Source: JAGHEK01 sp044426235
Lineage (GTDB): Bacteria; Bacillota; Clostridia; Peptostreptococcales; Peptostreptococcaceae
Reading direction: 5' to 3'
Length of the DNA stretch: 64,000 bases
Assembly (NCBI GenBank): GCA_044426235.1
Contig: JAWXUS010000001.1
Location: forward strand, 138,970-202,969
This document shows, piece by piece, positions 54,225 through 63,227 of the stretch (the first letter of the stretch is position 1; the number at the start of each line of letters is the position of its first letter). The position numbers and the translations under genes are program-made. The notes beneath the pieces were generated by a model. It saw only the letters and a list, made by a program, of their open reading frames with translations, made no database searches and had not been told where the DNA came from.

Positions 54225-55073
54225 TTATATAAAGTTAACTAAATTAGCATTTTCGTCAATTCTAGATTCAATAATATCTTTTTGAGATGTCATAATAACT
54301 GTAACCCCTGGTCCGTGACCTGATTTTATACAATCACTATGTACAATTACCCCAATACTTACAGAACCTTTTTTATATCCAACACCATAAGTATTATCGC
54401 AATCTCTTAATAAAACGAAATCTCCAAATCTTAATTTATCAAGACCTAAACTCTTTATTTCTTCTTTATCTGCAGTCATAATATCATAATCTCCAGTATA
54501 TGCACTTGGAGAACCTATTCCAGACCCCATAAGATATGAAGGTACTTCTGCAACTACTGGTACTTGTAATTTCCCATTATTAGTAGTTATTTCTAACTTA
54601 TCAAATATTTTAGGATCTATACTCATAACTGATACGTCTTCAAATCCTTCTATTTTCAGACCTTGACCATATGCTTTTATAAGAATTTTATCATCTATAC
54701 ATAATTCTTCTAATGTTTCTTCATCAAAATGAATTAACACGTGATCAATTCCTCCGTGCATTCCAGTTACAACACCCTTTTTACCTTTTGCATCTCCACT
54801 AACAACTTTAGCCTCATTTCCAATACAAGCAAATGTCATTAATGCTTGATTTTCTGAGTTATTATCATTTTTTATTGATACTCCAGGTTCAACGTGATCT
54901 CCCATTAAATCGTATACACTATCTCCAATTTTAACGTTATAACTTATTCCCCCTGTTGCAGGAACTATCATTGGTTTTCCAGTAGTGTCTATTCTGTAAT
55001 TTCCTCCTAGTGGATGATGAATTTTACCTTGAACAGACCATTTTACTAATTTGTCTTCGTTAGTTTTAATCAT
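54225..55073 (-). CDS. DUF4438 protein
   Basis: A 282-residue protein with the DUF4438 pattern: VQGKIHHPLGGNYRIDTTGKP, VGDSVYDLMGDHVEPGVS, GNEAKVVSGDAKGKKGVVTGMHGGIDHVLIHF, PSYLMGSGIGS, and the terminal VHSDCIKSGHGPGVTVIMTS. Structures of the family show a beta-rich fold, but no reaction is known. It lies just upstream of the CdaR and glycerate kinase genes in the same direction, a hint of a role in that pathway. Ribosome site AGGAGGGATTTTTTT. Confidence 0.85.
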   Translation of the reverse strand: MIKTNEDKLVKWSVQGKIHHPLGGNYRIDTTGKPMIVPATGGISYNVKIGDSVYDLMGDHVEPGVSIKNDNNSENQALMTFACIGNEAKVVSGDAKGKKGVVTGMHGGIDHVLIHFDEETLEELCIDDKILIKAYGQGLKIEGFEDVSVMSIDPKIFDKLEITTNNGKLQVPVVAEVPSYLMGSGIGSPSAYTGDYDIMTADKEEIKSLGLDKLRFGDFVLLRDCDNTYGVGYKKGSVSIGVIVHSDCIKSGHGPGVTVIMTSQKDIIESRIDENANLVNFI

Positions 55074-55130
55074 AAAAAAATCCCTCCTATGTTTTATTAT
55101 AGTTTAATACATTTTCTATATTTTAACAAG

Positions 55131-55157
55131 AAAAAACTAGTCATAAAGACTAGTCTA
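55131..55157 (-). terminator. Terminator after the TerD-fusion gene
   Basis: ACTAGTC / GACTAGT stem with a 5-base loop and six Ts on the minus strand. Confidence 0.85.
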
Positions 55158-56538
55158 AATACATTTTATCTATAATTTCAAATTCTATAATTTTATCTAC
55201 TAATAATTTTCCGTTAATATCAATTAAAACAGACTTTATTTGTTCCTTTTGAACTCTTTCTTGTCCATTATCATTAACTAAAGAAGTAACTATATATTCA
55301 ACTTCCCATTGATCATTACTATTTTTTTCTTGTGATAAAATTTGGTGACTTTGATAATCAACAGTTATTCCTTTTTCTTTAAGAGTTGGAATATAATTTG
55401 CATACTCTTTAAATGCCTCTCCATTTGAATTAACACTTTCAGTCATAGCACTTAAATCTCCAGTTTTTATAGCCTCATCATAAGTTTTAAAACTACTACT
55501 TACAACACTAACTACCTCTTGAACATCATAGTTATTCGTAGCAGTACTTTGATTTGCTTGTGCATTTTCATTAGTACTAGTTTGCGTATTAACTTCTACA
55601 CTATTATTTTGTATACTTTCATTAGTGCTAACTTGTGTATTAACTTCTACACTATTATTTTCTGTTTGTGTATTAGTATCTACATTATTATTATTATTTT
55701 CTACTTGTAAATTACTTTCTTCTTGTAAATTACTTTCTTCTTGTAAATTACTTTCTTCTTGTAAATTACTTTCATCATCTTGAACATCATTTTCATCTAA
55801 AGTTTCTTCATTTAACGAAACATCTAAATTATTACTTTCTTCTTCATTTGTATCTTGTTCATAAGTTTGAAGACTTTCTGTTGCCTCTCCAACCACTACA
55901 TCTTGAGAAGTCTTATTATTTTGAATTGCAGTATATGAACCAACTAAAAGAAGTAATATTATACTTGCAATGAATAAACTTTTCTTTGGTTTTTCTTCTA
56001 TTTCCTTATCAGTTATTTCATCAACAAAAACTGGTTCTTGTGGAGTTGGTATATATTCTGTATACTTATCAACTATAGTTACCACATTTTCATCAACTTG
56101 AATTTCTTTCATATCAAGTATCCATTCTTTTCTTCTTTTATATAATTCAAATAAGAATACAAAATCTTTATCAAACTTTTTAGTATCTATTATATACTCA
56201 ACGATTTGTTCATCATTTTCATTAAATACTTTAACGTATAATTCCTTTATCCTAGATAAACTTTTCTTATTTGTACTAACGTATGAATGAATTTTTTCAA
56301 CTTTATCAGATATATGATTAAAGTCTATAGTTAGGTTTCTACTGCTATCCTCTTCCGTACTCTTTAGATTATTAAACCTAATTATATTCTTTTCATTTTC
56401 AATTTTACTTTCCTTATCAAGCATAAATACAGTTATATCAAGTTCTGAATTGTCCGTTTTATACCCAAATTCAAATTTAACCTTACTACTTTGATTTATG
56501 TTTAATACCGTTATAGATTCTTTTTTTGTACTTTGCAA
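55150..56538 (-). CDS. TerD-like domain fused to a membrane anchor and an extracytoplasmic NTF2-like domain
   Basis: About 462 residues. Residues ~1-155 resemble the TerD fold (VLNINQSSKVKFEFGY, ELDITVFMLD, FLFELYKRRKEWILDM), normally a soluble calcium-binding stress domain. A Pro/Glu linker leads to one membrane helix at about 185-205 (SLFIASIILLLLVGSY). The extracytoplasmic part starts with a Glu/Asn/Gln-rich stalk with two kinds of repeat and ends with a ~120-residue domain like the NTF2-like C-terminus of TcaA/YvbJ. No such architecture is known to me. Start: TTG at 56538, 7 bases after GGAGGG. A link between cytosolic sensing and the wall is possible. Flanked by terminators, so monocistronic. 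Confidence 0.75.
   Translation of the reverse strand: MQSTKKESITVLNINQSSKVKFEFGYKTDNSELDITVFMLDKESKIENEKNIIRFNNLKSTEEDSSRNLTIDFNHISDKVEKIHSYVSTNKKSLSRIKELYVKVFNENDEQIVEYIIDTKKFDKDFVFLFELYKRRKEWILDMKEIQVDENVVTIVDKYTEYIPTPQEPVFVDEITDKEIEEKPKKSLFIASIILLLLVGSYTAIQNNKTSQDVVVGEATESLQTYEQDTNEEESNNLDVSLNEETLDENDVQDDESNLQEESNLQEESNLQEESNLQVENNNNNVDTNTQTENNSVEVNTQVSTNESIQNNSVEVNTQTSTNENAQANQSTATNNYDVQEVVSVVSSSFKTYDEAIKTGDLSAMTESVNSNGEAFKEYANYIPTLKEKGITVDYQSHQILSQEKNSNDQWEVEYIVTSLVNDNGQERVQKEQIKSVLIDINGKLLVDKIIEFEIIDKMYLD
55565..55668 (-). repeat. Two copies of a 51-bp in-frame repeat
   Basis: Encodes the 17-residue unit NNSVEVNTQ(V/T)STNE twice in the stalk of the TerD fusion. Recent, with few differences between copies. 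Confidence 0.75.
55705..55776 (-). repeat. Four copies of an 18-bp in-frame repeat
   Basis: TTGTAAATTACTTTCTTC units at 55705, 55723, 55741 and 55759 (the last with one change) encode ESNLQE repeats in the stalk of the TerD fusion. Such runs vary by slippage without breaking the frame. Confidence 0.9.
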
Positions 56539-56682
56539 TGTCTTACCCTCCACTAATAATTATAGTGAAATTATATCATACTTCCCGCTTTAAAACTACA
56601 ATTTCAGACAAGTTTGTATCGCTTTTTGTCAAAAGTTAATTAATTTTGTCTGTTTATATAAATTAATAAGTTAATTATTTAC

Positions 56683-56712
56683 ATAAAAAAACTAGCTATT
56701 TCTAGCTAGTCA
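56683..56712 (-). terminator. Terminator after manA
   Basis: ACTAGCTA / TAGCTAGT stem with a 4-base loop and seven Ts on the minus strand. Confidence 0.9.
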
Positions 56713-56718
56713 AAAAAT

Positions 56719-57522
56719 TTATACGTAAGTTTTTATTAAACTTAATTTGCCTGATATTGTGTATTCACAATTTTCTTTTATGTATACAGTTTCTTCATCA
56801 GCTAAATTAACACTTTCACCTTCACAAGAAACAGTTCCTTGTCCACTTATTACAGTGTATGAATGGAAACCATTAGTAGTTAAATCTTTATATTCTCCAT
56901 CAACATCTATCTTTTCAGTTGTAAAATATGGTGTTTCTAATTTAGTGAAGTTTTCTATTTTTCCACCCTTATTTTCTTTCTTATAATCTATAACTTCAAG
57001 AGATTTTTCAATATGCATCTCTCTATCTCTTCCCCAGTCATACATTCTATAAGTTACATCACTACTTTGTTGAACTTCAAGTATTTTAAGCCCACCCTCT
57101 ATTGCATGAACAGTTCCAGCAGGAATATATATCATATCTCCTTTTTTAACTTCTATCTTCTCTAAATATTCTTCTATCTTGTTGTCATCTATTATTTTTG
57201 AGAAACTTTCTTTGTCTAAACCATCTTTAATTCCACATATTAAACTTGCACCTTCTTTAGCATCTAATATGTACCAACATTCAGTTTTCCCATTGTCATT
57301 TTCGTATTTTCTAGAGTACTCGTCTCCTGGGTGAACTTGAACTGATAAAGCCTCGTTAGCCTTTATTATTTTTATAAGTACAGGTAAATCACTTCCTAAA
57401 ACGTCTATTAATTCTTTTCCATCAATAGTTGAATTTCCATTTCTGTGAGTTGATAAGTTCCACTTCTCGTAACCCCATATTTTATCACTGTGGAATGGGT
57501 CTAATTTTAATATCTTTGCCAT
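56719..57522 (-). CDS. manA: Mannose-6-phosphate isomerase, class I, short form
   Basis: A 267-residue cupin. Zinc ligands are visible: His64 (VQVHPGDEY), Glu81 (GKTECWYIL) and His139 (PAGTVHAI). It interconverts mannose-6-phosphate and fructose-6-phosphate. It is shorter than the usual ~310-residue Firmicutes form but keeps the active site. As the last gene of RpiR-regulated mngA-mngB-manA it handles the mannose-6-phosphate released by the upstream GH38 enzyme. Confidence 0.92.
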   Translation of the reverse strand: MAKILKLDPFHSDKIWGYEKWNLSTHRNGNSTIDGKELIDVLGSDLPVLIKIIKANEALSVQVHPGDEYSRKYENDNGKTECWYILDAKEGASLICGIKDGLDKESFSKIIDDNKIEEYLEKIEVKKGDMIYIPAGTVHAIEGGLKILEVQQSSDVTYRMYDWGRDREMHIEKSLEVIDYKKENKGGKIENFTKLETPYFTTEKIDVDGEYKDLTTNGFHSYTVISGQGTVSCEGESVNLADEETVYIKENCEYTISGKLSLIKTYV

Positions 57523-57544
57523 AACATCCTCCTAGTTATATTTA

Positions 57545-57574
57545 AACACCATGCATAAGAATATACATGGTGTT
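57545..57574 (-). promoter_or_regulatory. Intercistronic hairpin between mngB and manA
   Basis: AACACCATG / CATGGTGTT stem, 12-base loop, no T-run, so it is not a standard terminator. A partial stop or an mRNA-stability element is possible. Confidence 0.5.
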
Positions 57575-57590
57575 AGTTATTAATTACAAA

Positions 57591-60212
57591 TTAAAAAGAA
57601 AAACTTTTTACTTGATTTTTAGTACATTCAACAACGAATTTGTTGTCTTTAGACACTTCTCTAACAACATCTTCGTTTAAGTTACATTCGCTTATAGCTT
57701 TTGTATCTTTTAACTCAACTTGTGTAGATTTAGTTTCTTCTGCAGTATTATAGAATCTTATTACTAATTCGTCTTTTAATTCAGCTTTCTTTAATGTACT
57801 TAATGCTAAGTCTTTGTTATTAGTGTTAAGTAGGCTATACTCATAATCACAGTTAAAATCAACTGCATTTAACTTCATAGCATTGAATGGTAATTTATTA
57901 TAAGTTTCAACTTGAGTTAAGTATTCTTTAGCCATTACAGAAACATTAGCTTTTAATGTATCTTGAGCATGAGTTACTACTGCGAAGTCTAACTTTAATT
58001 TACCTATCATTTGAGAATCTGGCGTTGGTAACTTGATTCCCGAAGGTCTTCCTGGTCTTCTTAACATTTCTTCTTTCCCTAAGAACCCAACACTTCTAAA
58101 TAAAGTTAAAGCTATTGTACTGTAATCTTCATCTATTATTTCAAATTCTCTAGTACTATTTGTTAATACAGCAACTCCGTGGTCATTATCACTTAAACCA
58201 ACGAATGTTAACATTGGGTAGATTGAATCTGGTCTTTCGTCCCATCCTTCTTTTTCCCAAACGTCCATTGCACTATCATAAACATCTCTCTTTATATGTC
58301 CAAATTGGTTATCAGATATAGACATTTTTGATGCTATGTTAGTTGGTATATAAGTTCTAACTCTGTGGTCATTTGCTTGGTTGTTTATTTCCATATCAAC
58401 TTCTATTATAGCTTTGTTATTTGGAACATTAACAGTTATATCAAATTCAACAAATGAATTTACAACAGAATTTTTTCTATCTTCTAAATCATTTGGTATA
58501 TCTAATTTATAACTAATTTTTATTTCATTATTAAATCTATTCTTGCTTATTCTAGTGTTAGCTACAATGTCAGTACTAAATATTAACTTTTCATCTCTAA
58601 GTGGTGAGAAGTCATACTCATCTCCATCATCTCCACCATTTTCCATAAGTAACACATTATCAAATACTTTGTTTAATTTCTTATCAAGTATCTTTAATGT
58701 TCCGTTGTTATTTACAGTTATGTTGTAGAAATCATTATCTACTGCATTAACTTCTTCGTAAGCTTTTTCGTTCATAGATTCAGTTTCTATTATGCAATAA
58801 CCTTTGTATCCCATTGAAGGAAGATCTGCACTAAATTCTAAAGTATACTTCATAAATGGATCATAATCTCCATAATGAACTATTTGTCTATCTATAAGAC
58901 CTGCATCTATTTCCTCTTTATGTATTACTTCGAAGTCTAACTCATTATTATTCTTATCCACTAATTTGAATGACTTCATCTTAGTTATAACTTCAGCTCT
59001 TATAACTTCAGTTCTTTCATATGGTAATAAGTTAAATGCAACTAATTTATCAAGAGCAACTTCACAACTCATAGCATCAGTTATTTGTCTCTTGTAGAAT
59101 CTTATTAATTCATCAGTTTTATCTTCAGCTAATATGAAACGGTTAAGTATTTCAGCATGAACCTTATCTGAACAACAACATCCTATACTATCATGTGCAT
59201 GGTTTTTCATTATTTCTTTCCATATAAGTTCTATTAATCCATGGTGATATTCAAATCCTAATGAATGTGCAATTGATGCTAATGGCTCTAAAACGTTAGT
59301 TATTTTAGCTTCTATTCTAGCATTTATAGCTTTAACATCCATTCTAGTTGAGAATATACTTCTATGTACTCTCATGTATTTTCCATCTAAGAATTCTCCA
59401 GATATAGTATCTAAGTTTTCTCTATTCTTTTCTAATTCAGCAAATATATTTTCGTATCTACTTAAGAAGAAATCTCTTTCAGGATAAGATCTCTTTAATG
59501 AATCCATAACTTCGAATATATCCTTTTGAATTGGCATTTGATCATGTCCATTTGGAAGGATTATATGCTCAGTTGTAGCTCCTCTATCTAATACTGGTAA
59601 GTATTTTTGCATTCTTTTTTCTAAAGCTTCCTTTTCAACTGGAAGATACTTTCCTATTGCATATCCTAAAGGAAGTATTTGTGCTATAACTTCAGAGTTA
59701 TCATCTGATTTCCATACGAATTCAGTTTTGTTAGTTCCGTGTCTCTCAGAACATCCTCTCCAAAACATTGAGTGAGTTATTCCAAAACCGTTAAGTATTT
59801 GAGGCATTTGAGCACTTTGTCCAAATGAATCTGGAAGGTATCCTATTTTCATAAAATCTCCAAATTCTCTACAATCTTTTATACCATATAAAAGATTTCT
59901 TGCTATTGATTCAGATCCAACAACCATTTCATCAGTTTGAGTATACCAAGGACCGATTATTAATTTGTTTTCTTGAACTAATTTCTTTAATCTATCTCTT
60001 TGTTCTGGCTTTACAGCTAAAAAATCTTCGATTATTGCAGTTTGTCCATCCATTACATAGTATGGATAGTTTTCATCAGTTTCTAATCTTGTCATTATTT
60101 CTTCCATATTGTTAACTAAAAGAATTCTTGATTCTTCAGTTGTAAAATACCACTCTCTATCCCAGTGCATATGTGGTACTACGTGAACTTTAGTTTTTAC
60201 AGTTGTTTTCAT
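57591..60212 (-). CDS. mngB: Mannosylglycerate hydrolase / alpha-mannosidase (GH38)
   Basis: An 873-residue GH38 enzyme. HMHWDREW (14-21) is the signature with His16 and Asp18 as metal ligands; the nucleophile is Asp128 in GYLPDSFG; a further block NHAHDSIGCCCSD follows. Beta-sandwich domains fill the C-terminal half. With a fructose-type PTS upstream and manA downstream, it most likely cleaves 2-O-(6-phospho-mannosyl)-D-glycerate to mannose-6-phosphate and glycerate, as MngB of E. coli. No signal peptide, so the substrate is inside. Alternatives are other phospho-mannosides. Confidence 0.9.
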   Translation of the reverse strand: MKTTVKTKVHVVPHMHWDREWYFTTEESRILLVNNMEEIMTRLETDENYPYYVMDGQTAIIEDFLAVKPEQRDRLKKLVQENKLIIGPWYTQTDEMVVGSESIARNLLYGIKDCREFGDFMKIGYLPDSFGQSAQMPQILNGFGITHSMFWRGCSERHGTNKTEFVWKSDDNSEVIAQILPLGYAIGKYLPVEKEALEKRMQKYLPVLDRGATTEHIILPNGHDQMPIQKDIFEVMDSLKRSYPERDFFLSRYENIFAELEKNRENLDTISGEFLDGKYMRVHRSIFSTRMDVKAINARIEAKITNVLEPLASIAHSLGFEYHHGLIELIWKEIMKNHAHDSIGCCCSDKVHAEILNRFILAEDKTDELIRFYKRQITDAMSCEVALDKLVAFNLLPYERTEVIRAEVITKMKSFKLVDKNNNELDFEVIHKEEIDAGLIDRQIVHYGDYDPFMKYTLEFSADLPSMGYKGYCIIETESMNEKAYEEVNAVDNDFYNITVNNNGTLKILDKKLNKVFDNVLLMENGGDDGDEYDFSPLRDEKLIFSTDIVANTRISKNRFNNEIKISYKLDIPNDLEDRKNSVVNSFVEFDITVNVPNNKAIIEVDMEINNQANDHRVRTYIPTNIASKMSISDNQFGHIKRDVYDSAMDVWEKEGWDERPDSIYPMLTFVGLSDNDHGVAVLTNSTREFEIIDEDYSTIALTLFRSVGFLGKEEMLRRPGRPSGIKLPTPDSQMIGKLKLDFAVVTHAQDTLKANVSVMAKEYLTQVETYNKLPFNAMKLNAVDFNCDYEYSLLNTNNKDLALSTLKKAELKDELVIRFYNTAEETKSTQVELKDTKAISECNLNEDVVREVSKDNKFVVECTKNQVKSFSF

Positions 60213-60236
60213 AGTAAAAAATCTCCTTATATACTT

Positions 60237-60269
60237 AGAATTGATAACAACAAAGTCATTATCAATTCT
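60237..60269 (-). promoter_or_regulatory. Intercistronic hairpin between the PTS gene and mngB
   Basis: AGAATTGATAA / TTATCAATTCT, 11 perfect pairs and an 11-base loop, no T-run. It may protect or process the transcript. Confidence 0.5.
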
Positions 60270-60298
60270 AATAGTTTTATATTTAAAAAAGTTACTAA

Positions 60299-62218
60299 TT
60301 ACTTGCTATCTTTTAATTTTTTTTGTCTAAATGCAATTAATAATATTGCAGATATTATAGCTCCTAATACAGCTGCTAAGAACCAAACTGCAGATGCAAC
60401 TATTCCTGAAACCATAGTATTTGGCTCAAGTAAAGCAAGTGAGAATATCCCGGCTCCTGGTACTTGAAGTCCTATTCCAAAGAATGCTACTATAGCTCCT
60501 GTTACTGCTGAACCACTTATTAAAGCAGGTATTACTCTAGTTGGATCTTCTATCATAAATGGAATTGCACCTTCAGTGATTCCAGCTAATCCAAGTATCC
60601 AAGTTTGATTACCAATTTCTCTTTCAGCATCTGTAAATAAATCTTTCTTAAGCATTGTAGCCATTGATATTGCAAATGCAGAAACCATTTTAACTGATGC
60701 AAATATTGCATATGGAACGAAGTTTCCACTTGCTATTGCACCTATTGCGAATGTATATGCAGCCTTGTTTATTGGTCCTCCTAAATCGAAAGAAACCATC
60801 ATACCAATTATAGCTCCAAGTAATATCGCACTTGTACCTGTCATTGAATTTAACCAATTTATTAAACCATTGTTAAGTAATGAAACTGGAGTTCCAACAA
60901 CGAATAACATTAATGATCCAACTAAAAGTGAACCAAATACTGGGTATACCCAGAAACTAACAAATCCTGCTAAGTTTCCTTTTGCTGGAACGTACTTTTT
61001 AAGTGCTCTCATTATGAAACCAGCTAAAAGACCCCCAACCATACCACCTAAGAATCCACTACCAATTAAATCTGCTGCAAGCCCTGCTGCAAATCCTGGT
61101 CCAAGACCTGGTTTCTCAGCTAGAGAATAAGACATATAAGCGGCTAAAACTGGATTCATTAAAGTTCCAAGCATTCCACCTGATAACCTTCTAAGTTGCC
61201 ATAACCAAGATCCATCTTGATCATATAATTCTTGTAAACCAAATATTTGAGTTGCTAAAACTGCAACTGCAAGTATCATACCACCTGCTACTATTAAAGG
61301 AATAATATGAGATACCCCTGTTAATACAGCACTTTTTATATCATTTTTTAAAGAACTTCCTTGATTTGATGAAGTTTCTTGTTTTACATATTCTCCTTTT
61401 CCTTGCTTTTCAGCAACGTCAAGAGCTTCTTGTATTATTTCTTTAGCTCTTCTAAGAGGAGCTGCAACTGGAGTTTTAACACTTGGTAAGTGTGTAAATC
61501 TTTCAGTATTTTTTGGTGCAACGTCTGTTGAATATATAATTGCTTCAGCTTTTTCTATTAATGTATCTGTATGAGGATCAACTATTCCGTTTGCTCCTTG
61601 CTTTTCAACGTAAACGTCTACTCCAAGCTCTTTACCAGCTTTAACTAATGCTTCAGCTGCCATATATGTATGTGCAATACCTGCTGGACAAGCTGTTATA
61701 GCTAAAACAACTTTCTTGTCAGAGTTATCAGTTTTATCTTCAACAACTTCTTCTTTAACTTCTTCTCTGTCTAAGTTATTAAATAATTCTTCTTCCGTTT
61801 TAGAATTAAGTAATGCATTTTTGTAATTTTCATCAGTTAATCTAGTTACTAGTTCTGATAATATCTCAATATGAACACTTCCACCTTCGCTGTCTGGAAC
61901 TGCAATTAAGAAAACTAATTCTACCTCATTGCTAGGATCCATACTTTCCCAGTCTAGTATTGGCTTATCAAGAGTCATTACTGCAAATGATGCTTCATTT
62001 ACGAATGAAGATTTTCCATGTGGTATTGCAAGTCCACCTTCAAATCCAGTTGGAGATAGTTTTTCTCTATCTAAAACTGCTTGTAAATAATCTTCGTATG
62101 AAGATATTTTACCAGCATCATAAAGTTTTTTAACTAAAAACTTTATGGCTTCTTCTTTGCTCGTAATAGATTGTTTAGAAAATACTAAATTTCTATCTGT
62201 TATGTTTTTAAGTTTCAA
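60299..62218 (-). CDS. mngA: PTS fructose/mannosylglycerate-type transporter, subunits IIA-IIB-IIC
   Basis: A 639-residue fusion. IIA at about 1-150 with phospho-His67 (AIPHGKS), IIB at 168-265 with Cys177 (ITACPAGIAHT), and the IIC membrane domain from about 300 (GVSHIIPLIVAGGMILAVA) with about nine helices. It takes up and phosphorylates a sugar of the fructose-PTS class; with mngB and manA downstream, 2-O-mannosyl-D-glycerate is the best guess, though fructose cannot be excluded. Start is TTG at 62218, 6 bases after GGAGGG. A cre-like box and a palindrome lie upstream. Confidence 0.92.
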   Translation of the reverse strand: MKLKNITDRNLVFSKQSITSKEEAIKFLVKKLYDAGKISSYEDYLQAVLDREKLSPTGFEGGLAIPHGKSSFVNEASFAVMTLDKPILDWESMDPSNEVELVFLIAVPDSEGGSVHIEILSELVTRLTDENYKNALLNSKTEEELFNNLDREEVKEEVVEDKTDNSDKKVVLAITACPAGIAHTYMAAEALVKAGKELGVDVYVEKQGANGIVDPHTDTLIEKAEAIIYSTDVAPKNTERFTHLPSVKTPVAAPLRRAKEIIQEALDVAEKQGKGEYVKQETSSNQGSSLKNDIKSAVLTGVSHIIPLIVAGGMILAVAVLATQIFGLQELYDQDGSWLWQLRRLSGGMLGTLMNPVLAAYMSYSLAEKPGLGPGFAAGLAADLIGSGFLGGMVGGLLAGFIMRALKKYVPAKGNLAGFVSFWVYPVFGSLLVGSLMLFVVGTPVSLLNNGLINWLNSMTGTSAILLGAIIGMMVSFDLGGPINKAAYTFAIGAIASGNFVPYAIFASVKMVSAFAISMATMLKKDLFTDAEREIGNQTWILGLAGITEGAIPFMIEDPTRVIPALISGSAVTGAIVAFFGIGLQVPGAGIFSLALLEPNTMVSGIVASAVWFLAAVLGAIISAILLIAFRQKKLKDSK

Positions 62219-62276
62219 AGTATTCCCTCCATAATTTTTTGTTTATTATAGTAATATAATAACAGTTGTTTAGTTT

Positions 62277-62290
62277 TGAAAACATTTTCT
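62277..62290 (-). promoter_or_regulatory. cre-like box upstream of the PTS operon
   Basis: TGAAAACATTTTCT (plus strand) matches the CcpA box TGWAANCGNTNWCA at 12 of 14 positions, but has CA instead of CG in the core. It lies about 30 bases upstream of a TATAAT at 62250-62245 (minus strand). Confidence 0.4.
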
Positions 62291-62330
62291 AGAACTTTTA
62301 CACATCATTTTTTATTATAATTATTTTTTT

Positions 62331-62344
62331 GTGTATTTATACAC
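62331..62344 (-). promoter_or_regulatory. 14-bp palindrome upstream of the PTS operon, possible RpiR operator
   Basis: GTGTAT-TT-ATACAC lies 5 bases downstream of the rpiR stop codon and ~85 bases upstream of the operon's -10 box. It lacks a T-run, so it is not a simple terminator. Confidence 0.35.
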
Positions 62345-62348
62345 TTAT

Positions 62349-63071
62349 TTATAATAAAAGTTCATTAAATAAGTATCTAAGTATAATCATAATCGGAATT
62401 TTATCGTGTATTTGATATCCGTTAATATTTTCACTAGTTGTATCGAAATACAAATTAATATTAGCTAAAGACTGCAAAGTACTATTTCCAATTTGAGTTA
62501 ATGAAATTATTGTTAATTCTTTTTCCTTAGATTTCTGTAAAACTTCAACTATCTCTTTACTTTCACCACTAACACTAATTATTAATATAGTGTCTTTCTT
62601 TGATAAAAGAGATATTTCATGTTTTATTTCATGAGGTTGTAAATAATATTTAACATTTTTATGAATACTACTCATTTCCTTTGAAAAATTTTCACAAATC
62701 AAACTATTTTGACCAATTCCATAAATTAAAAAATTCCTTGATTTTTTTATATATGATGCCGCTTTTTTTATTTGGTCAATATCTATTATTTCAAGACTTG
62801 AATTTATACTTGATTTTATAACATCAGTTTCTTCTTCTTTATTATTATAAAGTTCTTCTCTTAAACTACTTTTTAAGTGAGAAAAACCTGTATAATCAAT
62901 TTTTTTACAAAATCTCATAATACTATTTGGTACAGTAAAAAACTCTTTAGCAAGAAGTTGAATAGATAATTCAAGCACTTTTTCTTTATTATTTACAATA
63001 AAGTCTGCAATACTATCATCAAGATCTGTGAATTTATACTCATATTTTTTTATTCTATTTTGTATATTCAT
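62349..63071 (-). CDS. RpiR-family transcriptional regulator
   Basis: A 240-residue regulator: N-terminal helix-turn-helix (LSIQLLAKEFFTVPNSIMRFCKKIDYTGFSHLKSSL) and a C-terminal SIS domain (FLIYGIGQNSLI, DTILIISVSGESKEIVE) that binds a phosphosugar. It precedes the PTS-mngB-manA genes in the same direction and likely controls them, perhaps sensing mannose-6-phosphate or a phospho-mannoside. Only 130 bp separate them. Confidence 0.9.
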   Translation of the reverse strand: MNIQNRIKKYEYKFTDLDDSIADFIVNNKEKVLELSIQLLAKEFFTVPNSIMRFCKKIDYTGFSHLKSSLREELYNNKEEETDVIKSSINSSLEIIDIDQIKKAASYIKKSRNFLIYGIGQNSLICENFSKEMSSIHKNVKYYLQPHEIKHEISLLSKKDTILIISVSGESKEIVEVLQKSKEKELTIISLTQIGNSTLQSLANINLYFDTTSENINGYQIHDKIPIMIILRYLFNELLL

Positions 63072-63182
63072 CGTTATTTAATATTCCTTTCCTAAAAATA
63101 TATATTCTAAATTTAATAATAAAAATTGTATTATTAAACAACTTTTTGTAAGTTATCTACTTATTATAAATTATCCTAGATA

Positions 63183-63222
63183 AAATAAAAAGATGCAAAA
63201 ACAACAGTTTTTACATCTTTTA
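63183..63222 (-). terminator. Terminator after the MFS gene
   Basis: AAAAGATG(T)AAAAAC / GTTTTTGCATCTTTT stem with a 4-base loop and T-rich tail on the minus strand. Confidence 0.9.
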
Positions 63223-63227
63223 TAATA

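Noticed and set aside
55705..55776. Regular 18-bp repeats considered as a CRISPR array
   Set aside because: There are no spacers between the units, the repeats are in frame in a coding region, and no cas gene is present.
60765..61130. Plus-strand 121-codon frame opposite the PTS IIC domain
   Set aside because: Antisense shadow of a well-supported membrane protein gene; Pro/Asn-rich composition and no start signal.
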